This document shows, piece after piece, positions 21,640-31,419 of a stretch of DNA of 64,000 bases. The notes beneath the pieces are model-generated. The model saw only the letters and a list, made by a program, of their open reading frames with translations, did no database searches and was not told the origin of the DNA. A program made the translations under genes and the position numbers. Source of the stretch: Mixophyes australis (lineage: Eukaryota > Chordata > Amphibia > Anura > Limnodynastidae); assembly GCA_036250195.1 (NCBI GenBank), contig JAVHZZ010000003.1, forward strand, positions 90,478,918 through 90,542,917. The letters run 5' to 3'. Positions within the stretch are counted from its first letter, which is position 1. Each line of letters starts with the position of its first letter.

Positions 21640-21786
21640 ACTATTACTAATCTTATGAGCTTAATATAGTCTGTGGATACTAAAAGCCGCCTCCCAGCCA
21701 CGATCATGTGACCACCCAAACCAGGAAGTGCTGCTGTACACAGAAACAGGAAAATCAGCAGCGTGAAAGCAAGTAAGTTTGTGACA
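21640..21786 (-). repeat. 3' LTR fragment and polypurine tract of the chromovirus
   Basis: On the minus strand a purine run (AAGGGAGGGGGTAC, about 21787-21800) is followed by TGTCACAAACTTACTTGC, the likely LTR start at 21786. The LTR seems truncated because retroviral-like sequence resumes within about 150-200 bases. The left limit is approximate. Confidence 0.6.
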
Positions 21787-21819
21787 GTACCCCCTCCCTT
21801 AAGGGTGGACTCCGGACAC

Positions 21820-22030
21820 CTAACAGTGTTTTAGGGGAAATTTTTTATGGAACAGTTTGAGTAGACGGGGAGCGTACAGATCAGTGGCTTTGACCCAGGA
21901 GCGCTCCTCAGGTCCATAACCCTTCCTATCCACCAAGAACTGTATGGAACCCTAAACTTTGCGAGAATCCAGAAAAGTCTTTATTTCATATTCCACTTGA
22001 TCCTGGTCCACAATAGGAGGAGGAACTTGA
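21820..22030 (-). pseudogene. Chromodomain of the chromovirus
   Basis: The C-terminal reading segment has [15 protein letters not shown], a stop, then [17 protein letters not shown] and [10 protein letters not shown] before the final stop at about 21820. The aromatic/charged pattern (W-x-x-x, Y-G-P-E-E-R-S-W) is that of a retroelement chromodomain, which reads histone marks and directs integration. It lies in a different frame from the GPY/F domain upstream. Confidence 0.8.
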
Positions 22031-23107
22031 TGGAGAGGAGAATTTGTTGGTTACAATTGGTTTTAACAAGGAGACATGAAAGACATTTGGAATGCGTATG
22101 GAAGGAGGCAGACTCAATCTGAAAGCTACTGGATTCATAATAAACCTCAGAAATAGCAAACAGGCCAATGAACTTGGGAGCAAATTTCTTACTGGGAACC
22201 TTTAAACAAATGTTTTGAGTGGATAGCCATACCCTGTCACCGATAGAAAAGCTTGGGCTTGCTCTCCTCCTCTTATCATAAGATTTCTTGGAACGAATAG
22301 TTGCGCTCTTTAAATTCCTCTTGGTTTGTTCCAAAATAGAAGAGAAGTTACGAAACAATGAGTCCACTGCCGGAACTTCGGAAGGTGTAATTTGAGAGAA
22401 GGTGGGTAGTCTAGGATGGCAACCATAAAGAACAAAAAGGGGGAGTTAGAGATGGCCTCATGAAAATGATTGTTATGGGCGAACTCGGCCCAAGGGAGAA
22501 GATCCACCCAGTTATCTTGATTACTTGAGATAAATATTCTTAAGAATTTTTCTAATTTTTGGTTGGTTCTCTCCGTAGACCCATTGGACTGGGGATGATA
22601 TGCGGAAGAAAAATCAAGCTTAATTCCGGACTTACTGCAGAAGGACCTCCAAAATTTTGAGATGAACTGTGATCCATGATCGGAAACAATATGTTGAGGA
22701 CAGCCATGGAGGCGAAATATTTCTTTAATAAAAATAGCGGCTAAGGAGGAGGAAGATGGAAGACCTTTAAGACCAATAAAGTGGGCTGTTTTAGAGAAGC
22801 GATCCGTGACCACTAGCACCACAGTACAGGATTTGGAAGGTGGAAGGTCTGTGATAAAGTCCATCGAGATCTGTGACCACGGGTATTCAGGAATGGGTAA
22901 TGGGAGCAAACATCCATAAGGTCTTTTCCTAGAGGTCTTGTGTTGAGCACATTTGGAACAAGCAGAAACAAATCTCTTCACATCTTTCAGTAAAGAGGGC
23001 CACCAGTAATTTTCGGACAACAAGTCCCAGGTTTTGCGGATGCCGGCGTGCCCAGCGAAGAGAGAGCGATGAGCCCAGCTGAGGAGTTGAGTGCGTAGAC
23101 GTGGCAA
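22031..23107 (-). pseudogene. Chromovirus integrase
   Basis: The frame from about 23107 runs 265 codons. The zinc finger shows HRSLFAGHAGIRKT...CSKCAQHK (HHCC). The catalytic core has the first Asp in ISMDFITDLP (codon 22859-22861), the second in IVSDHGSQF (22679-22681) and the Glu in NGSTERTN (22571-22573); the last two are separated by 35 residues, the DD35E spacing. The GPY/F domain follows ([14 protein letters not shown]) but shifts frame near 22140, then ends [11 protein letters not shown] frameshift near 22310-22370 separates core and tail. The enzyme inserts the DNA copy into the host genome. All catalytic residues remain, but the frame breaks make it a pseudogene. Confidence 0.9.
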
Positions 23108-24675
23108 GATGAATGTTTAGCCCGGAGGGCAACCCTTGCTAAGGTGTGTAGTTGCCAAAACTCGACAATGAATTTATTGTCCTCCAAAGGTTCCATATCA
23201 GCTGGATCAAAAGAGCGAGATAAGGCGTCCGCCTTCATGTTCTTGGATCCAGAGTGAGAGGTGATGTTAAAATCAAAACGTGAGAAGAATAAGGACCACC
23301 TTGCTTGTTGAGGGTTTAGACAACGGGCAGTACGTACGTATAGTAAATTCTTGTGATCGGTATATATAGTGAATGGAAATCGTGCCCCTTCTAGTAGATG
23401 TCTCCATTCGGAGAGAGCCAACTTGATGGCCAGGAGCTCCTTGTCGCCAATCCCATAATTCCTTTCCGCAGGTAACAAGTGACGGGAAAAGAATCCGCAA
23501 GAATGAAGTTTGCCAGAAGGGCTCCGTTGTGAAAGTACGGCTCCAGTACTAATGGAAGAAGCATCTACCTCCAGGATAAAAGGACGTGAACAATCAGGCT
23601 GTTGCAGAATGGGTGCAGATAAGAAGAGCGACTTTAATGATATGAAGGCTTGGATAGCCTTAGTGGACCATACCCTAGCATCAGCAGATTTACAGGTCAA
23701 TGCAGTGATGGGAGCCACCAGAGAAGAATAATCTTTGATGAACTGATGATAGTAATTGGAGAATCCTAGGAAGCATTGGGTAGCCTTAAGACCTGAAGGT
23801 TGAGGCCAGTCAAGTATGGCTTTCAGTTTGGAGGGATCCATCTGCAGTCCAGTGCCAGAAATAATATATCCCAGGAAAGGAATTTGTCTATGCTCGAAGG
23901 TGCATTTCTCTAATTTGCAGAATAGATGATTCTTTCAGATACGAGAGAGAACCTCTAATACATGACTGCGATGAGATACTAGATCTTGAGAAAAGATGAG
24001 GATGTCGTCCAAGTAGATGACTACGGATTGATACAGGAGATCTTGAAAGAGCTCATTCATAAAGCCCTGAAAGATAGCCGGGGCATTATATAACCCGAAG
24101 GGCATGACCAGGTATTCAAAGTGACCGTCTCAGGTGTTGAATGCTGTTTTCCATTCATCCCCCTCCTTAATCCGTATGAGGTTATATGCTCCTCTAAGAT
24201 CTAGTTTAGAGAAGATGGTGGCACCCTTAATACGGTCGAACAGTTCAGAAATCAATGGCAGAGGATACAGATTTTTAATGGTAATCGCATTCAGGCCTCT
24301 GTAATCTATGCAAGGGCGGAGACCCCCATCTTTCTTTTTTACGAAGAAGAAGCCAGCCGCAGCTGGGGAGGCAGACTTGCGGATGAAGCCCCTTTTTAGA
24401 TTTTCTTGGACGTACTCCTCCATAGCCTTAGACTCCGGAAGAGAAAGGGGGTAAACACGGCCCCTGGGAATAGTTTTACCAGGTATAAGATCAATGCCAC
24501 AATCCCAGATTCTGTGAGGAGGGAGTCTTGTGGCCTCTTGTTGGCAAAAAACATCAGAGAAGGGTTGGTATGGTTCAGGCAGAAGAGACACTGGAAATGT
24601 TTGGGAACATCTGGGAATGTCTGGAGAGACCACCTTCTGTAGACAATGAGAGAAGCAGAACTGTCCCCAGGACAA
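22987..24675 (-). pseudogene. Chromovirus reverse transcriptase and RNase H
   Basis: Reading starts near 24675. RT fingers are seen in [16 protein letters not shown] and [20 protein letters not shown], the palm in [25 protein letters not shown], then an in-frame stop at 24130, [13 protein letters not shown], and the catalytic YLDD at 24004-24015. A second stop occurs near 23935 before the conserved FLGYIIS. From 23841 the frame is open through the tether and RNase H: ILEVDASSISTGAVL, ERNYGIGDKELLAI, FTIYTDHKNLLYV and KADALSR, which hold the RNase H acidic residues. It then runs out of frame towards integrase. It would copy element RNA into DNA inside the particle. Only two stops interrupt RT, so this insertion is much younger than the host ERV. 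Confidence 0.93.
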
Positions 24676-24679
24676 TATG

Positions 24680-25075
24680 TGACCTGATTTCCAGTCTATA
24701 GTGGGAGAATGGAGACAAAGCCATGGAAGTCCTAGGATGACTGGGTTGGTATATTTCTAAATTACCAGAAATGAAATCTTTTCCAGATGAAGCGCTCCGA
24801 CCTGGAGAAGGAGGGGAATTGTGTGTACCAGGATGGACCCCTCAGGAATTCTTCTCCCATCAATGGCCAGCAGTGAGATGGGTTGTTCCAAGGCTTGTGT
24901 GGAAATGAAGAATTGACTACTGCGGCTGAGATGAAATTTCCTGCGGCTCCGGTGTCAAGAAGTGCAGACTGCGGGAAAGTATTATGTTCTGACTGAAGGG
25001 AAATAGGAATAGTAAGGCAATCATTACTACAAGGAACTGACTGACACTGAGAGAAGAGGCCCAACGATACAGCTC
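24680..25075 (-). pseudogene. Chromovirus protease
   Basis: A frame opening near 25064 contains the aspartic protease active site in SALLDTGAAGNFIS. After a frameshift near 24900 the downstream half is read in another frame ([30 protein letters not shown]), giving the usual protease C-terminal motif ILGLPWL. It sits between the zinc knuckle and RT as expected. Confidence 0.8.
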
Positions 25076-25083
25076 CCGAACTC

Positions 25084-25565
25084 GTTAGGCCCTGTCATTT
25101 CCCGGACGTTTGGGACAATAACTTAGAAGATGGCCACCTTCTCCACAATACAGACACAACTTGTTCCGAAATCTCCTCTACCTCTCCTCGGCCGACAGGC
25201 GGGTCCTTCCCAGTTGCATAGGTTCTTCGGGAGGAAGAACAGGTGTCTGGAAGTTGGGGGCCAAGCAAATCATACTGCGCCGAGATTGTTCTTTCTCGGA
25301 ACTACGCTCCTTGAAACGCAAATCAACCTTGACACAGAGGGAGATGATATCATCCAGAGACGTAGGGAGTTCCCGAGATACCAGCTCGTCTTTGATCCAG
25401 TCTGAAAGGCCCTGCCAGAACGTACCCACTAAAGCCTTGTCATTCCAGCGAAGTTCAGAGGCCATTGTTCTGAAGTGGACTGCATACTGTCCCACATACT
25501 GGTTTCCTTGGTAAAGATGTAATAAGCCAGTAACGGCATTAGATACCCTTCCTAGCTCGTCAAAT
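25084..25565 (-). pseudogene. Chromovirus gag, C-terminal part with zinc knuckle
   Basis: Only the end of capsid and the nucleocapsid survive. The capsid part has YAVHFRTMASELRWNDKALV and FWQGLSDWIKDEL, typical of Ty3-type Gag (retrotransposon gag domain). After a TAG at 25178 the same frame gives [14 protein letters not shown], a CX2CX4HX4C knuckle, and ends near 25085. The upstream end merges with AT-rich foreign sequence at 25570. Confidence 0.85.
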
Positions 25566-25569
25566 ATCT

Positions 25570-26738
25570 TCTAATTATAATAATTTTTTATTAATTTTTT
25601 CTTATCTTATTTTCTATTATTATTTTTTATATAAATAATAAAAAGAAAGAATGTATTTGTTTTTTGTTTTCATATATATATGTTATTAACTTAATCTTTG
25701 TTATATAAGGTTCTCCATAAATATATATGCACTTCTAGGTTCTCAGTATTACAAACAGGTGTTTTCAATTATGTCTAATGAGGTATTTCCTCTTTAAAAA
25801 GGGCTGCTACTGATTCAGTGTTTTATGGCTTGAAAAAGTCTGAGGTTTAGACGAAATGCGTCGCTTTGCTTATGCTGCCTGCATTGTTTTGAGCCTATTA
25901 ACGGCAGAGGTATTCGATCACTAAATGGAACTCTCCTCTTCTAAACTTGTTACTTGTCCGGACTTCATTGGAGGTGCGCACCGAAGATTGTAAGTATATT
26001 GCAATACCGCTTGAGATGCATCTACGGTGAGAAGGTAAATCCTCTACATTCAGATGCCATGAGCTGCCGGTGATAAGACTGATTCATTAACCCCCGGAGG
26101 TACGTTGGTTTCCACTACAAATCAGCCGCTGAAGCGGTAAGAAGATTTACCAACCTGGCTTTTTTCAGTCTAAGTGCTATTTTTGTGTGATACACTAGTA
26201 CCTTTGTAGCGTATATGTTTACCGGCTATACTAACGGCAAAAGGATTCATTCTTCCTCTCACCTTAGTGGATGTATACGGAAATCCTTAGGGATATATAC
26301 ACATTAAGACCTTTTTGATAGCATACTTATGCTCTGATGAGCAATTTATAATTTTATAATTTTATACTCTTTTGTCCAATACGTTACCTGGATCAATTTT
26401 AATGTCCATCTTTTATGAGTCGGAGAATTATGTATATTTCTCCTACCATTGAGACCTAGTGCATATATCAATTTCTAATAGAACCTAGGTGATGTTTTCG
26501 ACATTGTGCAATATATAATCCTATGCATGCTAGTCCGTTTATTATTTTTACATGCTGATTTTGTATTATTGTTATATTGTAACTTTTATTTCTGTCAATA
26601 TTAGGACCACTTGGGTCCACACTCAATATACCGATTATTTACGTGTTTATATATATATACCCCATATATTATTTGTTTTTTTTACTGTTTTTATATCTAT
26701 ACCATGCAATAAATCATGATTTGGTGACTCTTCGCAAC
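25570..26738. mobile_element. Unclassified inserted block between chromovirus and ERV env
   Basis: Between the truncated gag and the return of ERV env lies a 1.17-kb block that starts very AT-rich and contains GTCTGAGGTTTAGACGAAATGCGTCGC near 25840 (first part given: AGACGAAATGCGTCGC). A GACGAAATGCGT-type motif also occurs, in both orientations, in the 39.3-39.8 kb fold-back. The block ends with GCAATAAATCATGATTTGG. It may be a Penelope-like or other retroelement end; no protein is visible. Confidence 0.4.
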
Positions 26739-26739
26739 T

Positions 26740-26945
26740 CTTAAATCTTTGTTTGCTAAAGAAATAGTCAACCATAAAATGGATATAATAAAATTTTCTA
26801 ATAATCTACAATTCTTCTTTATACGAGATAGGGGAAAAAGTAGCAGGATGGATGTCATGGTTGAATCCTGTCAAATGGTTTTGAGGTTTAGGAGAATGGG
26901 CACAAGAAATGGTTGCTGGTGTAGGCAAGTTCCTTATCCTTGATG
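26740..26945 (+). pseudogene. ERV env transmembrane-subunit remnant
   Basis: A forward frame gives WMSWLNPVKWF, a stop, then GEWAQEMVAGVGKFLIL. This Trp-rich stretch followed by a hydrophobic, Gly-containing segment is the membrane-proximal and membrane-spanning region of a gamma-type transmembrane subunit. It is separated from the surface-subunit remnant by the inserted elements. Confidence 0.6.
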
Positions 26946-27005
26946 GTAGTTGGTTTCTTGATAGTAATTGGTTTATGAATCAGACGCTTCAACCTATCAA
27001 TGAAG

Positions 27006-27180
27006 ACCCTCTGGCTTTGGAAACTAGAGCGTTCTTATTGAAGCATGAATTGGTGCCAAAGAGTGCACACTTAGGTATACCAAACTTTGTTATTCTTTGC
27101 TAATAAATCTTTTGTGCTTTGGAGCCACAGTAATCGCATCGTAGAATCTTTGTTACTGACAATTCTTATGGACGTAATAA
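27006..27180 (+). repeat. 3' LTR of the endogenous retrovirus, partial
   Basis: Aligns with 17178-17361. It keeps an intact AATAAA at about 27102 where the 5' copy reads CTACTAAAT, so the polyadenylation signal is clearest here. Ends near GACGTAATA. The U3 part upstream appears shortened relative to the 5' LTR. Confidence 0.7.
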
Positions 27181-27290
27181 AGCATATCAATTAGGAAGGC
27201 TGAAAGACAGAATATCAACACATAAACAACAAAATAATATTAACTAGATTACAAATTGAAGAGAACTTTCAACAGCATGGATTCCTAGTA

Positions 27291-27772
27291 GGTTCTTTCC
27301 ACGTCAGTTCAACCAGGTGTGTCCACCACCCATCTCAGATTTTAATGAACATTTTTAAGTTAAGAGGGGATGCCAAATATTGATAATTAGTTTCCAAAAT
27401 ATTGATTTTTCAATGTATTAAACTAGTTATTAATCGTGGCTTACTTATTCCAGTTTATTTGAAGTATCACTGATGTTTATTAAGGACTCACCACAAAATT
27501 TGGACCTCTAAGGTAACTTTTCCTCCTGAATCCAACAATTCAAACCAAATTGCTGTACAATCTGCCTTTGGTTTCGAGTTACAGCAAAAATGCAAGCTTT
27601 TGGAACAGAATTAAAAAGGCTAGGTTAAATAAACATTAGCTATCCCATTTTTTTTAGGTGCTTAACAAAGGTATGTATTACTACCACAAAAAAAATCAGC
27701 ATGGTACTCTGCTTCATAGTGGAGAAAAAAAATAATGAAGTTGATGTTCGATTACTGTTGTACCACATACAT
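27291..27772 (+). repeat. Left terminal inverted repeat
   Basis: About 470-480 bases pairing with 30365-30866. It begins GGTTCTTTCC and ends near GTTGATGTTCGATTACTGTTGTAC (first bases given: GTTGATGTTCGATTACTG). Confidence 0.85.
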
Positions 27773-27796
27773 ACATACATACATGCATACATACAG
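27768..27796. repeat. (ACAT)n microsatellite
   Basis: About seven units of ACAT with one GCAT variant. Confidence 0.9.
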
Positions 27797-28535
27797 CTGC
27801 TCCTCCAAAGTGCACATTTGATAGTCTTTTAAATATTGACTGCCATATTACTATCTACTCAGAAACCACTGGATTACATAGTTTCAAATGTAACCAGTGA
27901 TTCTGGAACCTCAGTCTGCTATCATCATGAAAATGAACTGCTGTTAAGCTATGAAGAATTTCAGAAAACATGCTGTAAACCTTTCTTGTCTCACAAAAAA
28001 TGAGCCAGAGAAAAGCTTAAGAGTTGTTTTACTGAAGTGGGCCAAGAACATGGTGAATGTCGACTCCATGCTGTTATTAAGCCAGGACAGAAACTTTGTG
28101 CAAAATCCAGAATTCAACTATCACACTCTAAAGAACAAACAGACAAAGATATGCAAACAGAAGTTGAATCCCCAGTGAAGAATTTCAACTGAACCTGCAG
28201 AAACAGATGAGTCAAAGTATTACAAAGCTTGGTTGTACACCATTGAGATTACATGGGGTAAAGAAAAGACACTGGGAGGCATATACTAAAAGAAAGAAAG
28301 AGCAGGCAAGAAAAGACTTCAAGACAAGCTTACTCAAATATTGCCTCTTCCTAGCACATCAATAGAATTAGCCCAGAAAGTAAGCACATGTTCAAGTTGT
28401 GAAGATTTACAGAGTCTAATATATGAATTAAAGCAAAAGTGTGAAGAGGTGCCATGACAAGAAATAATAAAAATATTAACTCTGGCATCAAACAGATGGA
28501 CAATTAACCAGACTTTAGAATAATTTAATGTCATA

Positions 28536-28865
28536 GGGCTTGGTTCGTTAGGGAAAGTTAAGTAAAAAAATTGAGTAAGTAATCTCCTGGACAAAACCAT
28601 GTAACAATGCAAGGGGTGCAAATTAGTTTTTTTTAACATAAGTTAAATACTGTCTGCTTTTTCATGTAGCACTCAAATATAAACTTTACATTTCAGTGTA
28701 CAAATAAGCTATCAAGTATTTGTGTGCTGCATGCAAAAACAGACAGAATTTAACTTATGTTCAAAATAAAAAAACTAATTTGCACCCCTTGCATTGTAAC
28801 ATGGTTTTGTCCAGGAGACTACTTACTCAATTTTTTTACTTAACTTTCCTTAATGAATCAGGCCC
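28536..28865. mobile_element. Near-perfect palindromic hAT-type MITE
   Basis: Left arm 28536-28683 and right arm 28715-28865 are reverse complements with only a few changes; the loop is about 30 bases. Ends are GGGCTTGGTTCGTTAGGG and the complement of CCTTAATGAATCAGGCCC. The outer motif CCTGATTCATTAAGG is shared with the 0.7-kb family at 50.8 kb. No clear 8-bp duplication is seen. It interrupts the Sola-like transposase. Confidence 0.85.
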
Positions 28866-29629
28866 ACTAGTACTGTGGAACAATTCTGTGAAGTTATTTG
28901 TAGTGCTGTTGATGCAACAGCCCATCTGTACACAGCTAAGTCCCAGGCTGAATATCTACATCATTCGAAGGAAACCACTCAACTAGAAACAGAAGCTATT
29001 GTGTTACTAGATATTGCCCAAAAATATTAATTTGTGTATCAGGATGTAATTCAATGATTCACAAGCAACACTCCACCCATTTTCTGTATATTTTAGGAAA
29101 GATGATTGTGACACTTTAAACTGTGTGAGTCTGTGCGTAATAAGTGATACCCGTGACCACGTAGCCATAACTGTGCATGCCTTCATTACGGTAGTTGTGA
29201 AGCATTTATCAGAACTATTACCAAAATTGGAGTATGTTCACTACTTTAGTGATGGTGCTAGTACACAATACAAGAACTGAAAAAAGTTTTTGAACTTATG
29301 CTTCCATAAGGATGATTTCAACATTCAAGCAGAAAGGAATTTTTATGCCACATCTCATGGTAAGAGCCCATGTGACAGCACTGGAGGGACGGATAAACGT
29401 TTAGACACCTGCACTAGTCTGCAAGCACTGGAAACCCATCACAGCTTGACACCTTTGGACCTGTATAACTGGGCAAATGAATATGTGCATGGCATAAAAC
29501 TTTTCTATGTGTCACAAAGTGAAATACAAGACTGCAAAACCTGCATAGCTGTCTAGAAGCAACAAAGACTGTGGCAGGAACACGTACTTATCACAGATTG
29601 TGACCTATTAGTCATGATGACCTACACAT

Positions 29630-29924
29630 AGGCAAACCGAGGGGGGGTTCCTAGTGCCTGGAAACCCCCTCCATGACTGGGGCACTGTATGATTGAGGTG
29701 GCTGGACCCTGCTCCCGCTTCACACAGCTATGCTTGAAAAGGGAGAGGTGCGTGCACCTAACAGTAGTGCATGCAGCATTGTCGATGTATATTATGGGGA
29801 TAGGAAGAGTTGGAGAGCAGCCAAGCACTGTCTAAAATTATAGCTATGCCTCCATGCATGCTGGTCACGCCCACTGGCGGAGTGGTGTGGAAACCCCTCT
29901 CTACATATCCTGCGTTTGCCCCTG
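29630..29924. mobile_element. hAT MITE in the Sola-like transposase
   Basis: Exact 8-bp duplication CTACACAT flanks it (29622-29629 and 29925-29932). Ends AGGCAAACCGAGGGG and the complement of GCGTTTGCCCCTG are inverted repeats. A fragment of the same family is at about 56812-56850. Non-coding, GC-richer than its surroundings. Confidence 0.92.
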
Positions 29925-30364
29925 CTACACATATACCGCTTGTCATCAGACAACATGAAGGCAGCAGGAACTAGAGTTTGTGTCACTACAACCACAGTCA
30001 CAAAAATGTAGATAAAAAGTGATCTGCAACTTGGAACATACATAGCAGCAGTGTATAATAATATCTGGTACATTGGGTATATTATTTAATGTAATATGGA
30101 AGAATAAGATGTGCTGGTACACATTATAAAACAAAATCAATCAAATTTGTTGTTCTGGCCTCCAAGAGATAAGTGTTTTGTTCCTTTTATTCACGTCCTC
30201 TGTGTAACGGAAGTGCCTCCTATCCAAGGAAGTACTGGAAGGCAGTATACACTGTCTGAAAATTACAGACCGTTACCACAGGTTCCAAACAAGGGAAAAA
30301 ATAATGTGATTGTTTACTCAATTTCAGTTATGTTTAAGTTTTTAAATTTCATGGTTTCTTGTGC

Positions 30365-30866
30365 AAAGTATGTATGTAGTACAACAGTAATCGAACGTCA
30401 ACTTTATTTTTTTTCTCCACTATGAAGCAGAGAACCATGCTGATTTTTTTTTTGTGGTAGTAATGTATACCTTTGTTAAGCACCTGTAAAATATTGGGAT
30501 AGCTAATGTTAATTTAACCTAACGTTTTTAATTTTGTTCCAAAAGTTGCATTTTTGCTGTAACTCGTAACCAAAGGCAGATACAGTAATTTTTGGGTTCG
30601 GAAGGAAAAGTTACCTTCGTGATCCAAATTTCATGGTAATTCCTTAATAAAAATCAGTGATACTTCAAATGGAATAAATAAGCAGTGATTAGTAAATAGT
30701 TTTATATACTGAAAAATCAATATTTCAGACACTAATGGTCAGACAGTCAAAATATTTGGCAGAAATAGTTTTTTGGCCATCTTATCTTAAATAATAAAAT
30801 GTTGTTACAATCTGAGATGGGTGGTGGACATTTCATTTTTTAGGATGATCTGATGTGGAATGACCC
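30365..30866 (-). repeat. Right terminal inverted repeat
   Basis: Reverse complement of the left repeat, ending GGAATGACCC at 30866, followed by the AGTA duplication. Confidence 0.85.
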
Positions 30867-30870
30867 AGTA

Positions 30871-31015
30871 ACACTGTGCTTCCTCACAATATAGGGGCCG
30901 TGGGTTTGATTCCATCCAGGGCACTATCTGTGTGGAATTTGTGTGTTCTTCCTGTATGTAGGTTTCCTCTGGGTGTTCTAATTTCCACCTGCATATTGTA
31001 TAGTGAAAATGTATT
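30871..31015 (+). mobile_element. SINE-like dispersed repeat, copy 1
   Basis: Contains GTGCTTCCTCACAATATAGGGGC, a B-box-like GGGTTTGATTCCATCC, then CTGTGTGGAATTTGTGTGTT and GTAGGTTTCCTCTGGGTG. This order is that of a very common vertebrate repeat with a tRNA-like promoter head, also present at 40.0 kb. Confidence 0.6.
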
Positions 31016-31419
31016 ATAGGAATAATAACATCACAGCAAAATAACACAGTCTATGTTTATGTTTACATTCATTCTAAGTCAGGTCCCGTATAAATATATA
31101 TGTGTTTTCAGGAGCATTATTTATCTACAGCACACAAAAGCTACACTTGTGTTTGTTTGTTTTTTCAGTTTGACAAATTTAATAAATTTATATTATAACA
31201 GCTAGCTACAGAGACTAGCTGTCATTTGCAAGCTACTTTCAAGTCACATTAAACCAGAAACAGATGTTTGAGATTTAATTCAGAATGTGAGCTTGGTGTG
31301 GGTCAAATGACTCTTGTGTCCCACCATGGGTTAAACCCAGAGAGAGAGTGTCTAAATGACTCTGTTATCTATGTGATTCTCATTCCATTTCCAGTATACA
31401 TACATATTTCACACAAGAC
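31016..31419. other. No recognised content
   Basis: AT-rich sequence without identifiable genes or repeat ends. Confidence 0.4.

Larger units (their letters stand above)
21640..25570 (-). mobile_element. Ty3 chromovirus, 5'-truncated, inserted in the ERV
   Basis: On the minus strand: gag C-terminus with zinc knuckle, protease, RT, RNase H, integrase with GPY/F domain, chromodomain, polypurine tract and partial 3' LTR, in canonical order. The 5' LTR, primer site and most of gag are absent; the sequence turns AT-rich and unrelated at about 25570. The order and chromodomain place it among chromoviruses typical of fish and amphibians. It is younger than the retrovirus it interrupts. A handful of stops and frameshifts inactivate it. 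Confidence 0.9.
17100..27180 (+). mobile_element. Decayed class I endogenous retrovirus, interrupted by nested elements
   Basis: A 5' LTR ending at 17361, a proline-type primer site, gag (MA- and CA-like), pol (RT, RNase H), env surface and transmembrane fragments and a 3' LTR occur in retroviral order on the plus strand. A minus-strand Ty3 chromovirus and an unclassified block (together about 21.6-26.74 kb) sit inside env. NC, protease, the N-terminal half of RT and integrase are missing. Many stops and frameshifts make it non-functional. LTR U5 sequences at the two ends are related but clearly diverged, implying great age. The gamma/epsilon-like affinity rests on the primer site and RT style. 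Confidence 0.85.
27930..30300 (+). pseudogene. Sola-like transposase, decayed and interrupted by two MITEs
   Basis: The N-terminal third (about 27945-28300) keeps KPFLSHKK, HAVIKPGQKLCAKSRIQL (a PGQKLCxxC signature) and LGCTPLRLHGVKKRH. The core (about 29100-29555) keeps SDTRDHVAITVHAFITVVV, VHYFSDGASTQYKN, FATSHGKSPCD-like ATSHGKSPCDSTGGTDKR and THHSLTPLDLYNWANEYVHG. The C-terminus (about 29990-30280) keeps TYIAAVYNNIWYIGYI, FWPPRDKCFVPFIHVLCV and TGRQYTLS. This signature set belongs to a widespread transposase-like family in animals. Stops are frequent and a palindromic MITE (28536) and a hAT MITE (29630) split it. The Asp of YFSDGA and the other acidic residues probably belong to the catalytic set. 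It would cut and paste the element via its long repeats. The family match is firm; the superfamily name is less so. Confidence 0.8.
27291..30866 (+). mobile_element. Sola-like DNA transposon with ~470-bp terminal inverted repeats
   Basis: The left end (27291 to about 27770) and the reverse complement of the right end (about 30365-30866) align throughout: GGTTCTTTCCACGTCAG against GGGTCATTCCACATCAG, GTCCACCACCCATCTCAGA, AAAAATGCAASYTTTTGGAAC-type and TCAGCATGGT blocks. The 4-bp AGTA flanks both sides (27287-27290 and 30867-30870), a target-site duplication. It encloses a decayed transposase on the plus strand. Long repeats, 4-bp duplication and protein type suggest the Sola superfamily; the superfamily name is inferred from memory of these traits. 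Confidence 0.85.

Noticed and set aside
24406..24642. Plus-strand frames within 23.5-25.5 kb
   Set aside because: Antisense to the chromovirus pol, whose motifs are unambiguous on the minus strand.
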